DNA from: QHXW01 sp035280425
Lineage (GTDB): Bacteria > Acidobacteriota > Terriglobia > Bryobacterales > Bryobacteraceae
Length of the DNA: 64,000 bases
Assembly (NCBI GenBank): GCA_035280425.1
Contig: DATEFW010000018.1
Location: 186,001 to 250,000, forward strand
Direction: 5' to 3'
Position 1 is the stretch's first letter. Each line of letters opens with the position of its first letter. Below the pieces are notes generated by a model. The model had not been told where the DNA came from. It worked only from the letters and a program-made list of their open reading frames with translations, and did no database searches. Of this stretch, positions 9,113-15,607 are shown one piece after another. The translations under genes and the position numbers were made by a program.

Positions 9113-9436
9113 TCAACTCTTGCGGCTTCGGTCTAATTGCCAGGTACAGGCCTGATTGCAGCCGCTGCGCTCGGGCCAGCGGGAACAGTCCGTCACGCGC
9201 AGATGCGGCTTGCCGAAGACCCGGGTCACGGCGGCGAGCCAGGAATTCACATTGACACCGGCGTAATCTTCGGTCTCAGGACAGGTCACCGTGCGCGTTC
9301 CGCGGTATTCGCGGTGCACCCGCCAGACCAGGCGCACAAACAGGCTAACTGCTACGACGACGACCAGGCCGGTCAGCAGGTAGGTCGTCAGGGAAACAAT
9401 GAGGGAATCCCGGAAAAATTGATCGACAAAGGTCAT
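9113..9436 (-). CDS. Small membrane protein with four conserved-looking cysteines
   Basis: 107 residues, start ATG at 9436 with GGGAGG eight to ten bases upstream. One strong transmembrane helix (about residues 12-38, LIVSLTTYLLTGLVVVVAVS) is followed by a soluble tail with Cys52 (VTCPETEDYAGV), Cys84, Cys93 and Cys97 (TDCSRW, SGCNQACTW). The spacing would suit a metal or Fe-S site, but the family is not one I can name. A sigma-54 type element sits at 9481-9466, with a predicted leader of about 20 bases. It is convergent with the NnrS-like gene and divergent from Hsp20. A membrane-anchored redox role in the stress island is inference. Confidence 0.7.
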   Translation of the reverse strand: MTFVDQFFRDSLIVSLTTYLLTGLVVVVAVSLFVRLVWRVHREYRGTRTVTCPETEDYAGVNVNSWLAAVTRVFGKPHLRVTDCSRWPERSGCNQACTWQLDRSRKS

Positions 9437-9465
9437 AGGCGAGCGACCTCCCGCGACATTTAACG

Positions 9466-9481
9466 AGCACAACGAGTGCCA
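9466..9481 (-). promoter_or_regulatory. Sigma-54 (-24/-12) promoter of the four-Cys membrane protein
   Basis: Minus-strand TGGCACTCGTTGTGCT matches TGGCAC-N5-TTGC at nine of ten positions, with GG and GC exactly 10 bases apart. The predicted start near 9455 leaves a 19-base leader that contains the GGGAGG ribosome binding site before ATG 9436. Confidence 0.68.
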
Positions 9482-9603
9482 ATCCGGAGCGGTTTCGGGC
9501 TGGCACGCCGGCCGCTTGGGGAATTTGCTCATCTGCTTGAGGGATTTCACCTGTAACGGCTGGCTGAAGCCACCTAACTCGTTTTTATTGAGAACTTAGT
9601 CCC

Positions 9604-9619
9604 TGGCAAGCCACTTGCA
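9604..9619 (+). promoter_or_regulatory. Sigma-54 (-24/-12) promoter of the Hsp20 gene
   Basis: TGGCAAGCCACTTGCA matches TGGCAC-N5-TTGC at nine of ten positions with GG-N10-GC spacing. The predicted transcript start is near 9630, 24 bases before the ATG at 9654, and AAGGAG falls inside the leader. Confidence 0.72.
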
Positions 9620-9653
9620 GCACAAGCTATTGGAATCCCGGCAAGGAGTGGAT

Positions 9654-10166
9654 ATGTCGAAGGAAGTGGTGAAGACTGTCAATACGGCAAACGAAGCGCT
9701 GGCTCGTTTAGCCGAGCTGATGAAATCGGTTTATGACGAGGTACGAGACCGGGCATATGCCCTGTTTCTGGAGAGAGGCTGTGGAGACGGACACGATATG
9801 GAAGACTGGCTGGCGGCCGAGCATGAGCTGCTGGTTGCGCCACCGTGCGAACTGACGGAGAATGCGCACCAGCTCCGGATCAAGGCCGAAGTGGCGGGAT
9901 TTGATGCCCAGGCGCTCCAGGTGAATGTTCTGCCCGACTCCATCACGATCGAGGGCTGCATGGAGAAGCAGGAGGAGAAAAATGGCGAGACGACGATCAG
10001 CCGGAAGAGGCTGCTCCGCCAGCTCTCGTTGCCTGTCCGCATCGATCCTGAAACCGTGAAGGCGAGTCTTGATAAGAACATTTTGGAAGTTGTCATGAAA
10101 AAGGAAACCGTGAACGTTACGCCGACGATTCATGAGGTGAAGCGCACGCGCACGGCCGCTGCGTGA
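9654..10166 (+). CDS. DUF2934-Hsp20 fusion small heat-shock protein
   Basis: 170 residues. Start ATG 9654 is chosen over the upstream in-frame ATG (9615) because AAGGAG lies five to seven bases before it and because 9615 falls inside the sigma-54 element. Residues about 27-57 carry a DUF2934 motif (DRAYALFLERGCGDGHDMED). The alpha-crystallin domain occupies about 63-155 (LRIKAEVAGFDAQALQVNV; SLPVRIDPETVKASLDKNIL), with the usual late A-x-x-x-N-G-V/L-like strand here in the form ASLDKNILEV. It acts as an ATP-independent holdase in the cytoplasm. The C-terminal extension lacks a clear I-x-I/V oligomerisation motif; VNVTPT is the nearest. It is divergent from the four-Cys membrane protein and convergent with the receiver gene. 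Confidence 0.9.
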   Translation: MSKEVVKTVNTANEALARLAELMKSVYDEVRDRAYALFLERGCGDGHDMEDWLAAEHELLVAPPCELTENAHQLRIKAEVAGFDAQALQVNVLPDSITIEGCMEKQEEKNGETTISRKRLLRQLSLPVRIDPETVKASLDKNILEVVMKKETVNVTPTIHEVKRTRTAAA

Positions 10167-10190
10167 GCGCGCGATTTTCTGCAAAATCCG

Positions 10191-10601
10191 TTACGCTGCT
10201 GTCGTTGCGGCGTGAGGCTGGACGGCTTCGCGAGAGGTGCGGCAACACGTACTGATGCTGTGAAATACTTCGCGAGCATCAAAGGGTTTGGCGAGCACTT
10301 CATAACCGCCGAGATTCAGGACCTCAGACCAGAGCGGCGCGTCATCGGAGATTGGCGTGGTGACGATGACGCAGGGCGGATTTGGTTCCCGCGATGACTC
10401 ATGCAGGATGTCCTTCCAGGAGCCATCCGGCAGATCGGAATCGCAAAGGACTATGGAGATTGCCTTTCGCCGCATGATCTCGATAGCCTGCACGCGGCTG
10501 TTGGCGCGATGGACGGCCCACGGCAGCGGAGCGAGGATGCGGCCCAACTCCTGCTGATCCGATTCGGAAGCACTCACCGCAAGAATCTGGAGTTTTTTCA
10601 C
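10191..10601 (-). CDS. Stand-alone response regulator receiver protein
   Basis: 136 residues from GTG at 10601, which has GGAGGG directly upstream, though the spacing is short; ATG at 10631 is the alternative. A receiver fold is visible: acidic start region (ILAVSASESDQQELGRIL), phospho-acceptor Asp in IVLCDSDLPDG, a Thr in VIVTTPI and the invariant Lys in LAKPFD. There is no output domain, so it acts by protein contact, as CheY or SpoIIAA-like partners do, or as a phosphate sink. The usual acidic pair near the N-terminus is replaced by Ser/Glu-Ser, so metal binding may be altered. A sigma-54 element at 10686-10671 predicts transcription starting near 10660, which rules out the longest open frame. 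Confidence 0.78.
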   Translation of the reverse strand: MKKLQILAVSASESDQQELGRILAPLPWAVHRANSRVQAIEIMRRKAISIVLCDSDLPDGSWKDILHESSREPNPPCVIVTTPISDDAPLWSEVLNLGGYEVLAKPFDAREVFHSISTCCRTSREAVQPHAATTAA

Positions 10602-10670
10602 TTCCCTCCGATAAGGCCGGGCCGGGGGCATACTTTGGCCGCAAACAACTGAAGTTGTCATCCATGAGCA

Positions 10671-10686
10671 GGCATGCGAAATGCCA
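10671..10686 (-). promoter_or_regulatory. Sigma-54 (-24/-12) promoter of the receiver gene
   Basis: Minus-strand TGGCATTTCGCATGCC fits TGGCAC-N5-TTGC at eight of ten positions, with GG-N10-GC spacing. The predicted start is about 10660, giving a leader of about 59 bases to GTG 10601 or 29 to ATG 10631. Confidence 0.58.
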
Positions 10687-10691
10687 GAAGA

Positions 10692-10706
10692 CGCACCTTA
10701 GGTGCG
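10692..10706. promoter_or_regulatory. 15-bp perfect palindrome next to the receiver-gene promoter
   Basis: CGCACCT-T-AGGTGCG is a perfect palindrome with 7-base arms. It begins six bases upstream of the -24 element of the minus-strand sigma-54 promoter, a plausible position for a repressor or accessory regulator. I did not find a second copy in the island by eye. Confidence 0.45.
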
Positions 10707-10747
10707 ACGGCACTTAGCGCTGCGATCGACTTTGACCCTGCGTCTCA

Positions 10748-10766
10748 TACCCCAATGGATGGGGTA
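10748..10766. promoter_or_regulatory. Inverted repeat placed like a shared sigma-54 enhancer (UAS)
   Basis: TACCCCA-N5-TGGGGTA is a perfect 7+7 inverted repeat. Its centre (10757) lies about 97 bases upstream of the predicted receiver-gene start (10660) and about 105 bases upstream of the predicted USP start (10862). That is the typical distance for binding of a sigma-54 enhancer-binding protein, here equidistant from two divergent promoters. Confidence 0.5.
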
Positions 10767-10835
10767 ACTAGCCCATTCAGGTCGAGCTTCAGATGCTAAG
10801 GTTGGGATTTCGCTCGGGTTCCTGAAGCGACCCTC

Positions 10836-10851
10836 TGGAAATCCAGATGCA
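10836..10851 (+). promoter_or_regulatory. Weak sigma-54 (-24/-12) element upstream of the USP gene
   Basis: TGGAAATCCAGATGCA keeps GG-N10-GC spacing but matches TGGCAC-N5-TTGC at only seven of ten positions. The predicted start is near 10862, with an AGGAAAGG ribosome binding site before ATG 10879. It is supported mainly by the three better elements in the same cluster. Confidence 0.45.
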
Positions 10852-10878
10852 GTTTAGGCAAAGGAAAGGCCAATTGCA

Positions 10879-11742
10879 ATGCTTGAACTGCGAAAGATTC
10901 TGTTTCCAGTGGATTTTTCGGAGCGCTCGCGCGAGGCAGCGCCTCATGTAGCCGCGATGGCCCAGCGCTTCAATTCCAGGGTTTCGGTTCTGCACGTCAT
11001 GGAGCTGCCGCCGCCCTGGTATGGCGACCTGGCGTCGGCCCAGTTGGAATCTCTGGTGGATCTCGAGGAGCTCCGGGGCGAGCGGAAACGGATGCTGGAG
11101 GCGTGGCTGCCGGAGGCGTTCGGCAATCTGGAAATCGAACGGCTGGTATGGGGCGGCGATCCGGCGCGCAGGATTACGGATTTCGCCCGCGACCAGGATG
11201 TGGACCTGATCATGATGCCGACGCACGGGCACGGCCTGTTTCGCAGGCTCTTGCTCGGCTCGGTGACGGCCAAGGTGCTGCACGATGCGCCTTGCCCGGT
11301 GTGGACGGACGTGCACGGAGAGCGTCCGCCGCTGCCCGATAAATTCCGGTCGGTTCTGTGCGCCGTGGATCTCCGGGCGGAAAGTGTGCCTTCGATCCGG
11401 TGGGCGGCGGATTACGCGTCGTTTTGCGCGACCGAACTGGTGCTGATGCACGCGATTCCGGCGATTGCCGGGCCGCAGCGTCCCGAAGAGGCGACATTCC
11501 GGAAATACCTGATCGCCAATGCGCGGGAATACATCGCGGACCTGCAGCAGCAGGCGGGCACGCGGGCCAAGGTCTGCATCGAGGGCGGTAAAATCGCGGA
11601 AAGCGTCCGGCATTCAGCCCAGCAGCATGCATCGGGCCTGGTGGTGATCGGCCGGGGATCGATGGAGGAAATGTTGGGCGGATTGCGAACCAACGCTTAC
11701 GGCATTATCCGGGAGTCGCCCTGCCCAGTCGTGCGCATATGA
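10879..11742 (+). CDS. Tandem universal stress protein (two USP domains)
   Basis: 287 residues forming two UspA-like domains. Domain 1 (about 1-145) starts LRKILFPVDFSERSREAAPH and ends with the nucleotide-binding loop MMPTHGHGLFRRLLLGSVTA (G-2x-G-9x-G-S/T type), followed by CPVW. Domain 2 (about 155-287) starts SVLCAVDLRAESVPS and has VVIGRGSMEEMLGGLRTNAY, where the loop glycines are less regular. ATP or AMP binding is therefore likely in domain 1 and uncertain in domain 2. The stop codon overlaps the start of the P-type ATPase (ATGA), so the two are translationally coupled. The protein is cytoplasmic and probably a stress or energy-state regulator. Confidence 0.92.
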   Translation: MLELRKILFPVDFSERSREAAPHVAAMAQRFNSRVSVLHVMELPPPWYGDLASAQLESLVDLEELRGERKRMLEAWLPEAFGNLEIERLVWGGDPARRITDFARDQDVDLIMMPTHGHGLFRRLLLGSVTAKVLHDAPCPVWTDVHGERPPLPDKFRSVLCAVDLRAESVPSIRWAADYASFCATELVLMHAIPAIAGPQRPEEATFRKYLIANAREYIADLQQQAGTRAKVCIEGGKIAESVRHSAQQHASGLVVIGRGSMEEMLGGLRTNAYGIIRESPCPVVRI

Positions 11743-13649
11743 GTCCGGCGTCGGCTTTTCCGCTGAAAACGGAAAAGACGGCGAACGTAGAAGCGGCGGA
11801 GAAGCCGGGACTCGTGTCTTATCCGAAGGAAACCTATATCGCCTCGCTCGCCGGGGTATGCATTGTGGCGAGCCTGGCGCTGCGATACGCGGCTCACGCG
11901 CCGCCGCTCGTCTGGTCGATTCCCCTTTGGCTGACGCTTGCGGCCGGAGGACTGCCGCTGCTTTTCGATCTCGGCCGGCGAATCGCCGCACGCGAGTTCG
12001 GCTCTGATTTGCTGGCGGGGCTTTCGGTAATCACGGCGGTTGCGGTCGGCGAGTATCTGGTGGGGGCCATCGTGGTGCTGATGTTTTCGGGCGGCGCAGC
12101 GCTCGAACAATACGCGAGCCGGCGTGCGTCGGCGGTTCTGGACGCGCTGGCGCGGCGTATGCCGCATGTGGCTCACCGAAAAAGGGACAGCGGGCTGGTG
12201 GATGTCGCGTTGGACGAGGTTGCGGTGGGCGACACGCTGGTGGTGCTGCCGCACGAACTGTGCCCGGTGGACGGGGCGGTAGTGGCGGGGCACGGCGTGA
12301 TGGACGAATCCTATCTCACGGGCGAGCCGTTTCGGATTTCGAAAACGCCTGGCGCAGAAGTGCTGTCGGGCGCGGTGAACGGGGAAACCGCGTTGACGAT
12401 TGTGGCTTCGAAGCTGGCGGTCGATTCCCGCTATGCGCGGATTATGCAGGTGATGCGGGCTTCGGAGCAGAACCGCCCGGCGATGCGGCGCGTGGCGGAT
12501 CGTTTGGGCGCCTGGTATACGCCGCTGGCGGTGGGTGTGGCATTAGCCGGCTGGCTCGCGAGCGGCGATCCGGAGCGTTTCCTGGCGGTGATTGTGATCG
12601 CCACGCCGTGCCCGCTGCTGATCGCGATTCCAGTGGCGGTGATTGGTGGAATCGCGCTTTCAGCGGGGCGCGGAATCATTATCAAGAATCCGGCGATGCT
12701 GGAGCGCATCGATTCCTGCCGGACTATTATTTTCGACAAGACGGGCACCCTGACATATGGCCGGCCGTCGCTGACCGGAATCGAGTGCGCGAGCGGATTT
12801 TCGGAAGACGATGTGCTGCGCGCGGCCGCGAGCCTCGAGGTTTACTCGCGACATCCGCTGGCGGCAGCGATCGTCGAGGCGGCGCGCGCAAGGAGCCTGA
12901 AGCTGGAGGACGTCAGCCGGGTGAGCGAGAAGCCGGGCGAGGGGCTGCGAGGGTTGGTAGACGGCAAAAACGTGCGGATCACCGGCCGGCAGAAAGTGGC
13001 AGGCGTGGCCCTTGGGGCGGAGCTTTCGCTGCCGGGAACGGGCCTTGAGTGCCTGGTATTTCTGAACGATGTTTATGCCGGCGCTTTCCGGTTCCATGAC
13101 CAGCCGCGCACCGAGACGCATTCGTTCGTCGGTCATTTGAAGCCGCGGCACAGCGTTCACCGGGTGATGCTGGTTTCGGGCGACCGGGAATCGGAAGTCC
13201 GGTATTTTGCAGGTTTAGTAGGCATTGCCGAAGTGTATTCGGGAAAGAGCCCGGAGGAGAAAGTCGAGATCGTTCGCGAAGAGGCCCGGCGCGCGCGAAC
13301 GCTGTTTGTGGGTGACGGAATCAACGACGCTCCGGCAATGCAAGCGGCTACGGTGGGGGTGGCTTTCGGGCAGACGAACGAAATTACCTCAGAAGCCGCA
13401 GATGCCGTGGTGCTGGAACCGTCGCTCAGTAAGGTTGACGAGCTGATGCATATCGGCCGGAGGATGCGCGCCATTGGCCTGCAAAGCGCGGTGGGCGGGA
13501 TGGCGCTCAGCATGTTCGGCATGCTTGCCGCGGCGACGGGACATCTGGCGCCGTTGACGGGAGCCGTGGCGCAGGAGATCATCGATCTCGTAGCGGTTCT
13601 GAATGCGGTACGGGTCTCGATGCCGACCGAAGATCTGACGGACTTCTGA
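11739..13649 (+). CDS. P1B-type heavy-metal ATPase with TPC motif
   Basis: 636 residues. Six to eight membrane helices surround the ATPase core: actuator TGEP at about 193 (ESYLTGEPF), intramembrane TPCP at about 289 (IATPCPLLIAIPVA), phosphorylation DKTGT at about 333, the P1B-specific His-Pro (YSRHPLAAAIVEA) at about 374 and the hinge GDGINDAP at about 525. The TPC signature replaces CPC/CPH/SPC and marks the less-studied P1B branches linked to Ni, Fe or other transition metals. There is no N-terminal CxxC metal-binding domain and no C-terminal hemerythrin. It is coupled to the USP gene by a 4-base overlap. Direction is presumably cytosol to periplasm; the metal is unproven. Confidence 0.88.
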   Translation: MSPASAFPLKTEKTANVEAAEKPGLVSYPKETYIASLAGVCIVASLALRYAAHAPPLVWSIPLWLTLAAGGLPLLFDLGRRIAAREFGSDLLAGLSVITAVAVGEYLVGAIVVLMFSGGAALEQYASRRASAVLDALARRMPHVAHRKRDSGLVDVALDEVAVGDTLVVLPHELCPVDGAVVAGHGVMDESYLTGEPFRISKTPGAEVLSGAVNGETALTIVASKLAVDSRYARIMQVMRASEQNRPAMRRVADRLGAWYTPLAVGVALAGWLASGDPERFLAVIVIATPCPLLIAIPVAVIGGIALSAGRGIIIKNPAMLERIDSCRTIIFDKTGTLTYGRPSLTGIECASGFSEDDVLRAAASLEVYSRHPLAAAIVEAARARSLKLEDVSRVSEKPGEGLRGLVDGKNVRITGRQKVAGVALGAELSLPGTGLECLVFLNDVYAGAFRFHDQPRTETHSFVGHLKPRHSVHRVMLVSGDRESEVRYFAGLVGIAEVYSGKSPEEKVEIVREEARRARTLFVGDGINDAPAMQAATVGVAFGQTNEITSEAADAVVLEPSLSKVDELMHIGRRMRAIGLQSAVGGMALSMFGMLAAATGHLAPLTGAVAQEIIDLVAVLNAVRVSMPTEDLTDF

Positions 13650-13730
13650 GCCGCGACGGCGCCTTTACGGCTGTATTCTTAAGGCCGGCACGCCAGGATC
13701 CGGGACTCTCCCATCCGGGATTTTCCCCAA

Positions 13731-13760
13731 TTGACTGCACCCCTCTTCCACCGCTATACT
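13731..13760 (+). promoter_or_regulatory. Sigma-70 promoter of the mddA-like gene
   Basis: TTGACT (13731-13736), an 18-base spacer and TATACT (13755-13760). The predicted start is near 13767, and AGGAGG (13780-13785) precedes the ATG at 13793. Unlike the genes just upstream, this one carries a housekeeping-type promoter. Confidence 0.65.
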
Positions 13761-13792
13761 TTTGGCCGATTTCGTCACCAGGAGGTTATGGG

Positions 13793-14551
13793 ATGCAGGC
13801 AATATTGGTTCTTGCCTACGGTGTCGTTTCGTACGTCGTATTTTTCGCGACCTTTCTGTATGCGATCTGGTTCGTGTATACGCTGGATCAGCCCTCAGCC
13901 AACGGGCCGCTGTTACAAAGCATTCTGATCGACGCCGTGCTGTTGGGGATCTTCGCCATGCAGCACAGCATAATGGCGCGGCAATGGTTCAAGCGGGCGT
14001 GGACGAAGATCGTTCCGCGGGCGGCCGAGCGCAGTACCTACGTGCTCGCGGCGAGTCTTGCGCTGCTGGCGCTCATCCGGTTCTGGCAGCCGGTGGTCAC
14101 GCCGGTTTGGACGGTGGAGGCGCCAGCGGGGCGCGCCGTGCTTGAAGTCCTGTTTTGGGCAGGATGGGGGTTGGTGCTGGTGGGAACGTTCCTGATCGAC
14201 CATTTCGACCTGTTCGGGCTGCGGCAGGCGTGGACATTTTTCCAGGGACGCGCTTACAAGCCGCTGGAGTTCCGGACGCCCGGACCTTACAACGTGGTCC
14301 GGCATCCGATCTATCTGGGTTTTCTGCTGGCTTTCTGGAGCGCGCCCACGATGACGGCTGGGCATCTGTTCTTTGCGATCATGACGACCGGTTACATCCT
14401 GGTGGCCATCCAGTTTGAGGAACACGATCTGGTGAAGTTTCACGGAAGCGCCTATCAGGCGTATCAGCGAAGCGTTTCGATGATCATTCCCTGGCGGAGA
14501 AAAGCAGAGAAAGAACGGGCCATGGCGAGCGGCCAATCGGCGGGGCGGTAA
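13793..14551 (+). CDS. mddA: MddA-like methanethiol S-methyltransferase (NnrU/ICMT superfamily)
   Basis: 252 residues with five to six membrane helices. The length and motif order follow MddA: AMQHSIMARQWFKRAWTKIV with ERSTYVL (residues about 57-90), FLIDHFDLFGLRQAW (about 137-150), and the SAM-binding C-terminal block TPGPYNVVRHPIYLGFLLAF with IQFEEHDLV (about 160-220). MddA methylates methanethiol with S-adenosylmethionine to give dimethyl sulfide at the membrane. The related families NnrU and isoprenylcysteine methyltransferase share the RHP-xYxG and EExxL motifs, so the substrate is inferred from overall resemblance. AGGAGG sits eight bases before the ATG, and it has its own sigma-70 promoter. 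Confidence 0.78.
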   Translation: MQAILVLAYGVVSYVVFFATFLYAIWFVYTLDQPSANGPLLQSILIDAVLLGIFAMQHSIMARQWFKRAWTKIVPRAAERSTYVLAASLALLALIRFWQPVVTPVWTVEAPAGRAVLEVLFWAGWGLVLVGTFLIDHFDLFGLRQAWTFFQGRAYKPLEFRTPGPYNVVRHPIYLGFLLAFWSAPTMTAGHLFFAIMTTGYILVAIQFEEHDLVKFHGSAYQAYQRSVSMIIPWRRKAEKERAMASGQSAGR

Positions 14552-14576
14552 ACAGCAGCTTGACTTCGGTTTTGCG

Positions 14577-14637
14577 GCCGAGCTTTCGGCTTCTGTAAGG
14601 AACGCGGCGCGGATCGTCGTTGAGGCTCGCGAGCCTC
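14577..14637. repeat. Hairpin and 16-bp palindrome in the mddA-kinase gap
   Basis: This 223-base gap contains a 5-bp stem hairpin GCCGA-GCTT-TCGGC (14577-14590) followed by TTCT, a weak candidate terminator for the upstream gene, and a perfect 16-base palindrome GAGGCTCGCGAGCCTC (14622-14637). No small open frame with a ribosome binding site was found here. Confidence 0.4.
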
Positions 14638-14719
14638 TCGGCGCCTCGAAATTTGCCTAGAGAAATCTGAAGGCGTAAGGCATCCCGGATGGCTGGAGGC
14701 GTCGGCGCTGAGATTGCGG

Positions 14720-14748
14720 TTGAATTTGCCGGGACACCCGCTTACAAT
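14720..14748 (+). promoter_or_regulatory. Sigma-70 promoter of the exported kinase-like gene
   Basis: TTGAAT (14720-14725), a 17-base spacer and TACAAT (14743-14748). The predicted start is near 14755, and GAGGA precedes the ATG at 14775. Confidence 0.65.
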
Positions 14749-14774
14749 AGTCGCGCTAAAAGCGAGGATTCACC

Positions 14775-15602
14775 ATGCTAAATCGCCCCTTGTCGTACGG
14801 ATTGCCCATCATCTTGATCGGCTCGCTCGTGATGCTGGCCGAGGGGCCGCCGAAGCAGATCTCGCGCGCCGACCAGGAAGAATTTTTACTGAATGCCAAA
14901 GTTCTGAAAACAAAAGTTGTTGGAACGGGCGTTACGGGCTCGGAGCGGGCGCAGCTTTCGGATGGAAAGATGGAGCACGATGCACACATCCAATCGATCA
15001 ACGAGGAAAAGGCATCGTTTACCAGCGCCCATGGCACGGAGCTGAACTTTAAGGACAGCTACAAATACAACATTGCGGCCTACAGGCTGGATCAGATTCT
15101 GGGTCTGAACATGACGCCTGTATCGGTGGAGCGGAAGGTTGGGGGCAAGAGCAGCGCCGTCACCTGGTGGGTGGACGATGTCTTGATGGACGAACTGGCG
15201 CGGCGCGAGAAGAACATGCAGCCGCCGGACATCGATTACTTCAACAAGCAGATGTACATTGTGCGGGTCTTCGATCAATTGATTTACAACACGGACCGTA
15301 ATCTGGGAAATCTGTTGATCGACAAACAGTGGCGGCTATGGATGATCGACCACACGCGCGCGTTCCGCATCCAGACGAAATTGATGAATGAGAAAAACCT
15401 GGTGATGTGCGACCGCAAATTCCTGGCGGCGCTGCGCAAGCTGGATGAGGACACGCTCGAAGAGAAACTCCGTCCGTTTCTGACCAAGTCCGAGATCAAA
15501 GCTATGATGAAGCGGCGGGACTTGATCGTGAAATTCTTCGACGGCGCCGTTGCCCAAAGGGGGGAAGGCGCTGTGCTGTTCGATCTGCCGCCGCGCGATT
15601 GA
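14775..15602 (+). CDS. Exported FAM20/HipA-like atypical kinase candidate
   Basis: 275 residues with an N-terminal hydrophobic segment (about 8-22, YGLPIILIGSLVML) that looks like a signal peptide or anchor. The rest recalls atypical kinases. IAAYRLDQILGLNMTPVSV (about 99-117) parallels the AAFHLDRILDF segment of FAM20 secretory kinases, QLIYNTDRNLGNLLID (about 169-184) resembles the catalytic DRHxxN/DxNxGN loop, and LWMIDHTRAF (about 189-198) sits where FAM20 and HipA have the metal-binding DNGxxF/DxxP segment. GTGVTGSERAQL near residue 50 could be a nucleotide loop. Activity is not proven; a pseudokinase or a sugar kinase is possible. It is flanked by mddA and a histidine kinase and has its own promoter. 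Confidence 0.55.
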   Translation: MLNRPLSYGLPIILIGSLVMLAEGPPKQISRADQEEFLLNAKVLKTKVVGTGVTGSERAQLSDGKMEHDAHIQSINEEKASFTSAHGTELNFKDSYKYNIAAYRLDQILGLNMTPVSVERKVGGKSSAVTWWVDDVLMDELARREKNMQPPDIDYFNKQMYIVRVFDQLIYNTDRNLGNLLIDKQWRLWMIDHTRAFRIQTKLMNEKNLVMCDRKFLAALRKLDEDTLEEKLRPFLTKSEIKAMMKRRDLIVKFFDGAVAQRGEGAVLFDLPPRD

Positions 15603-15607
15603 CGGCG

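Noticed and set aside
9501..9516. Plus-strand TGGCAC with GG-N10-GC spacing, resembling another sigma-54 element
   Set aside because: The -12 half is CCGC instead of TTGC, and no gene starts at a suitable distance; hsp20 has a better element at 9604.
10789..11613. 274-codon minus-strand frame opposite the USP gene
   Set aside because: Shadow frame with Arg/His/Pro bias; the plus-strand USP motifs are unambiguous.
13706..13726. Possible terminator TCCC-ATCC-GGGA followed by TTTT after the P-type ATPase
   Set aside because: The stem is only four base pairs and the T-run is short; too weak to list as a terminator.
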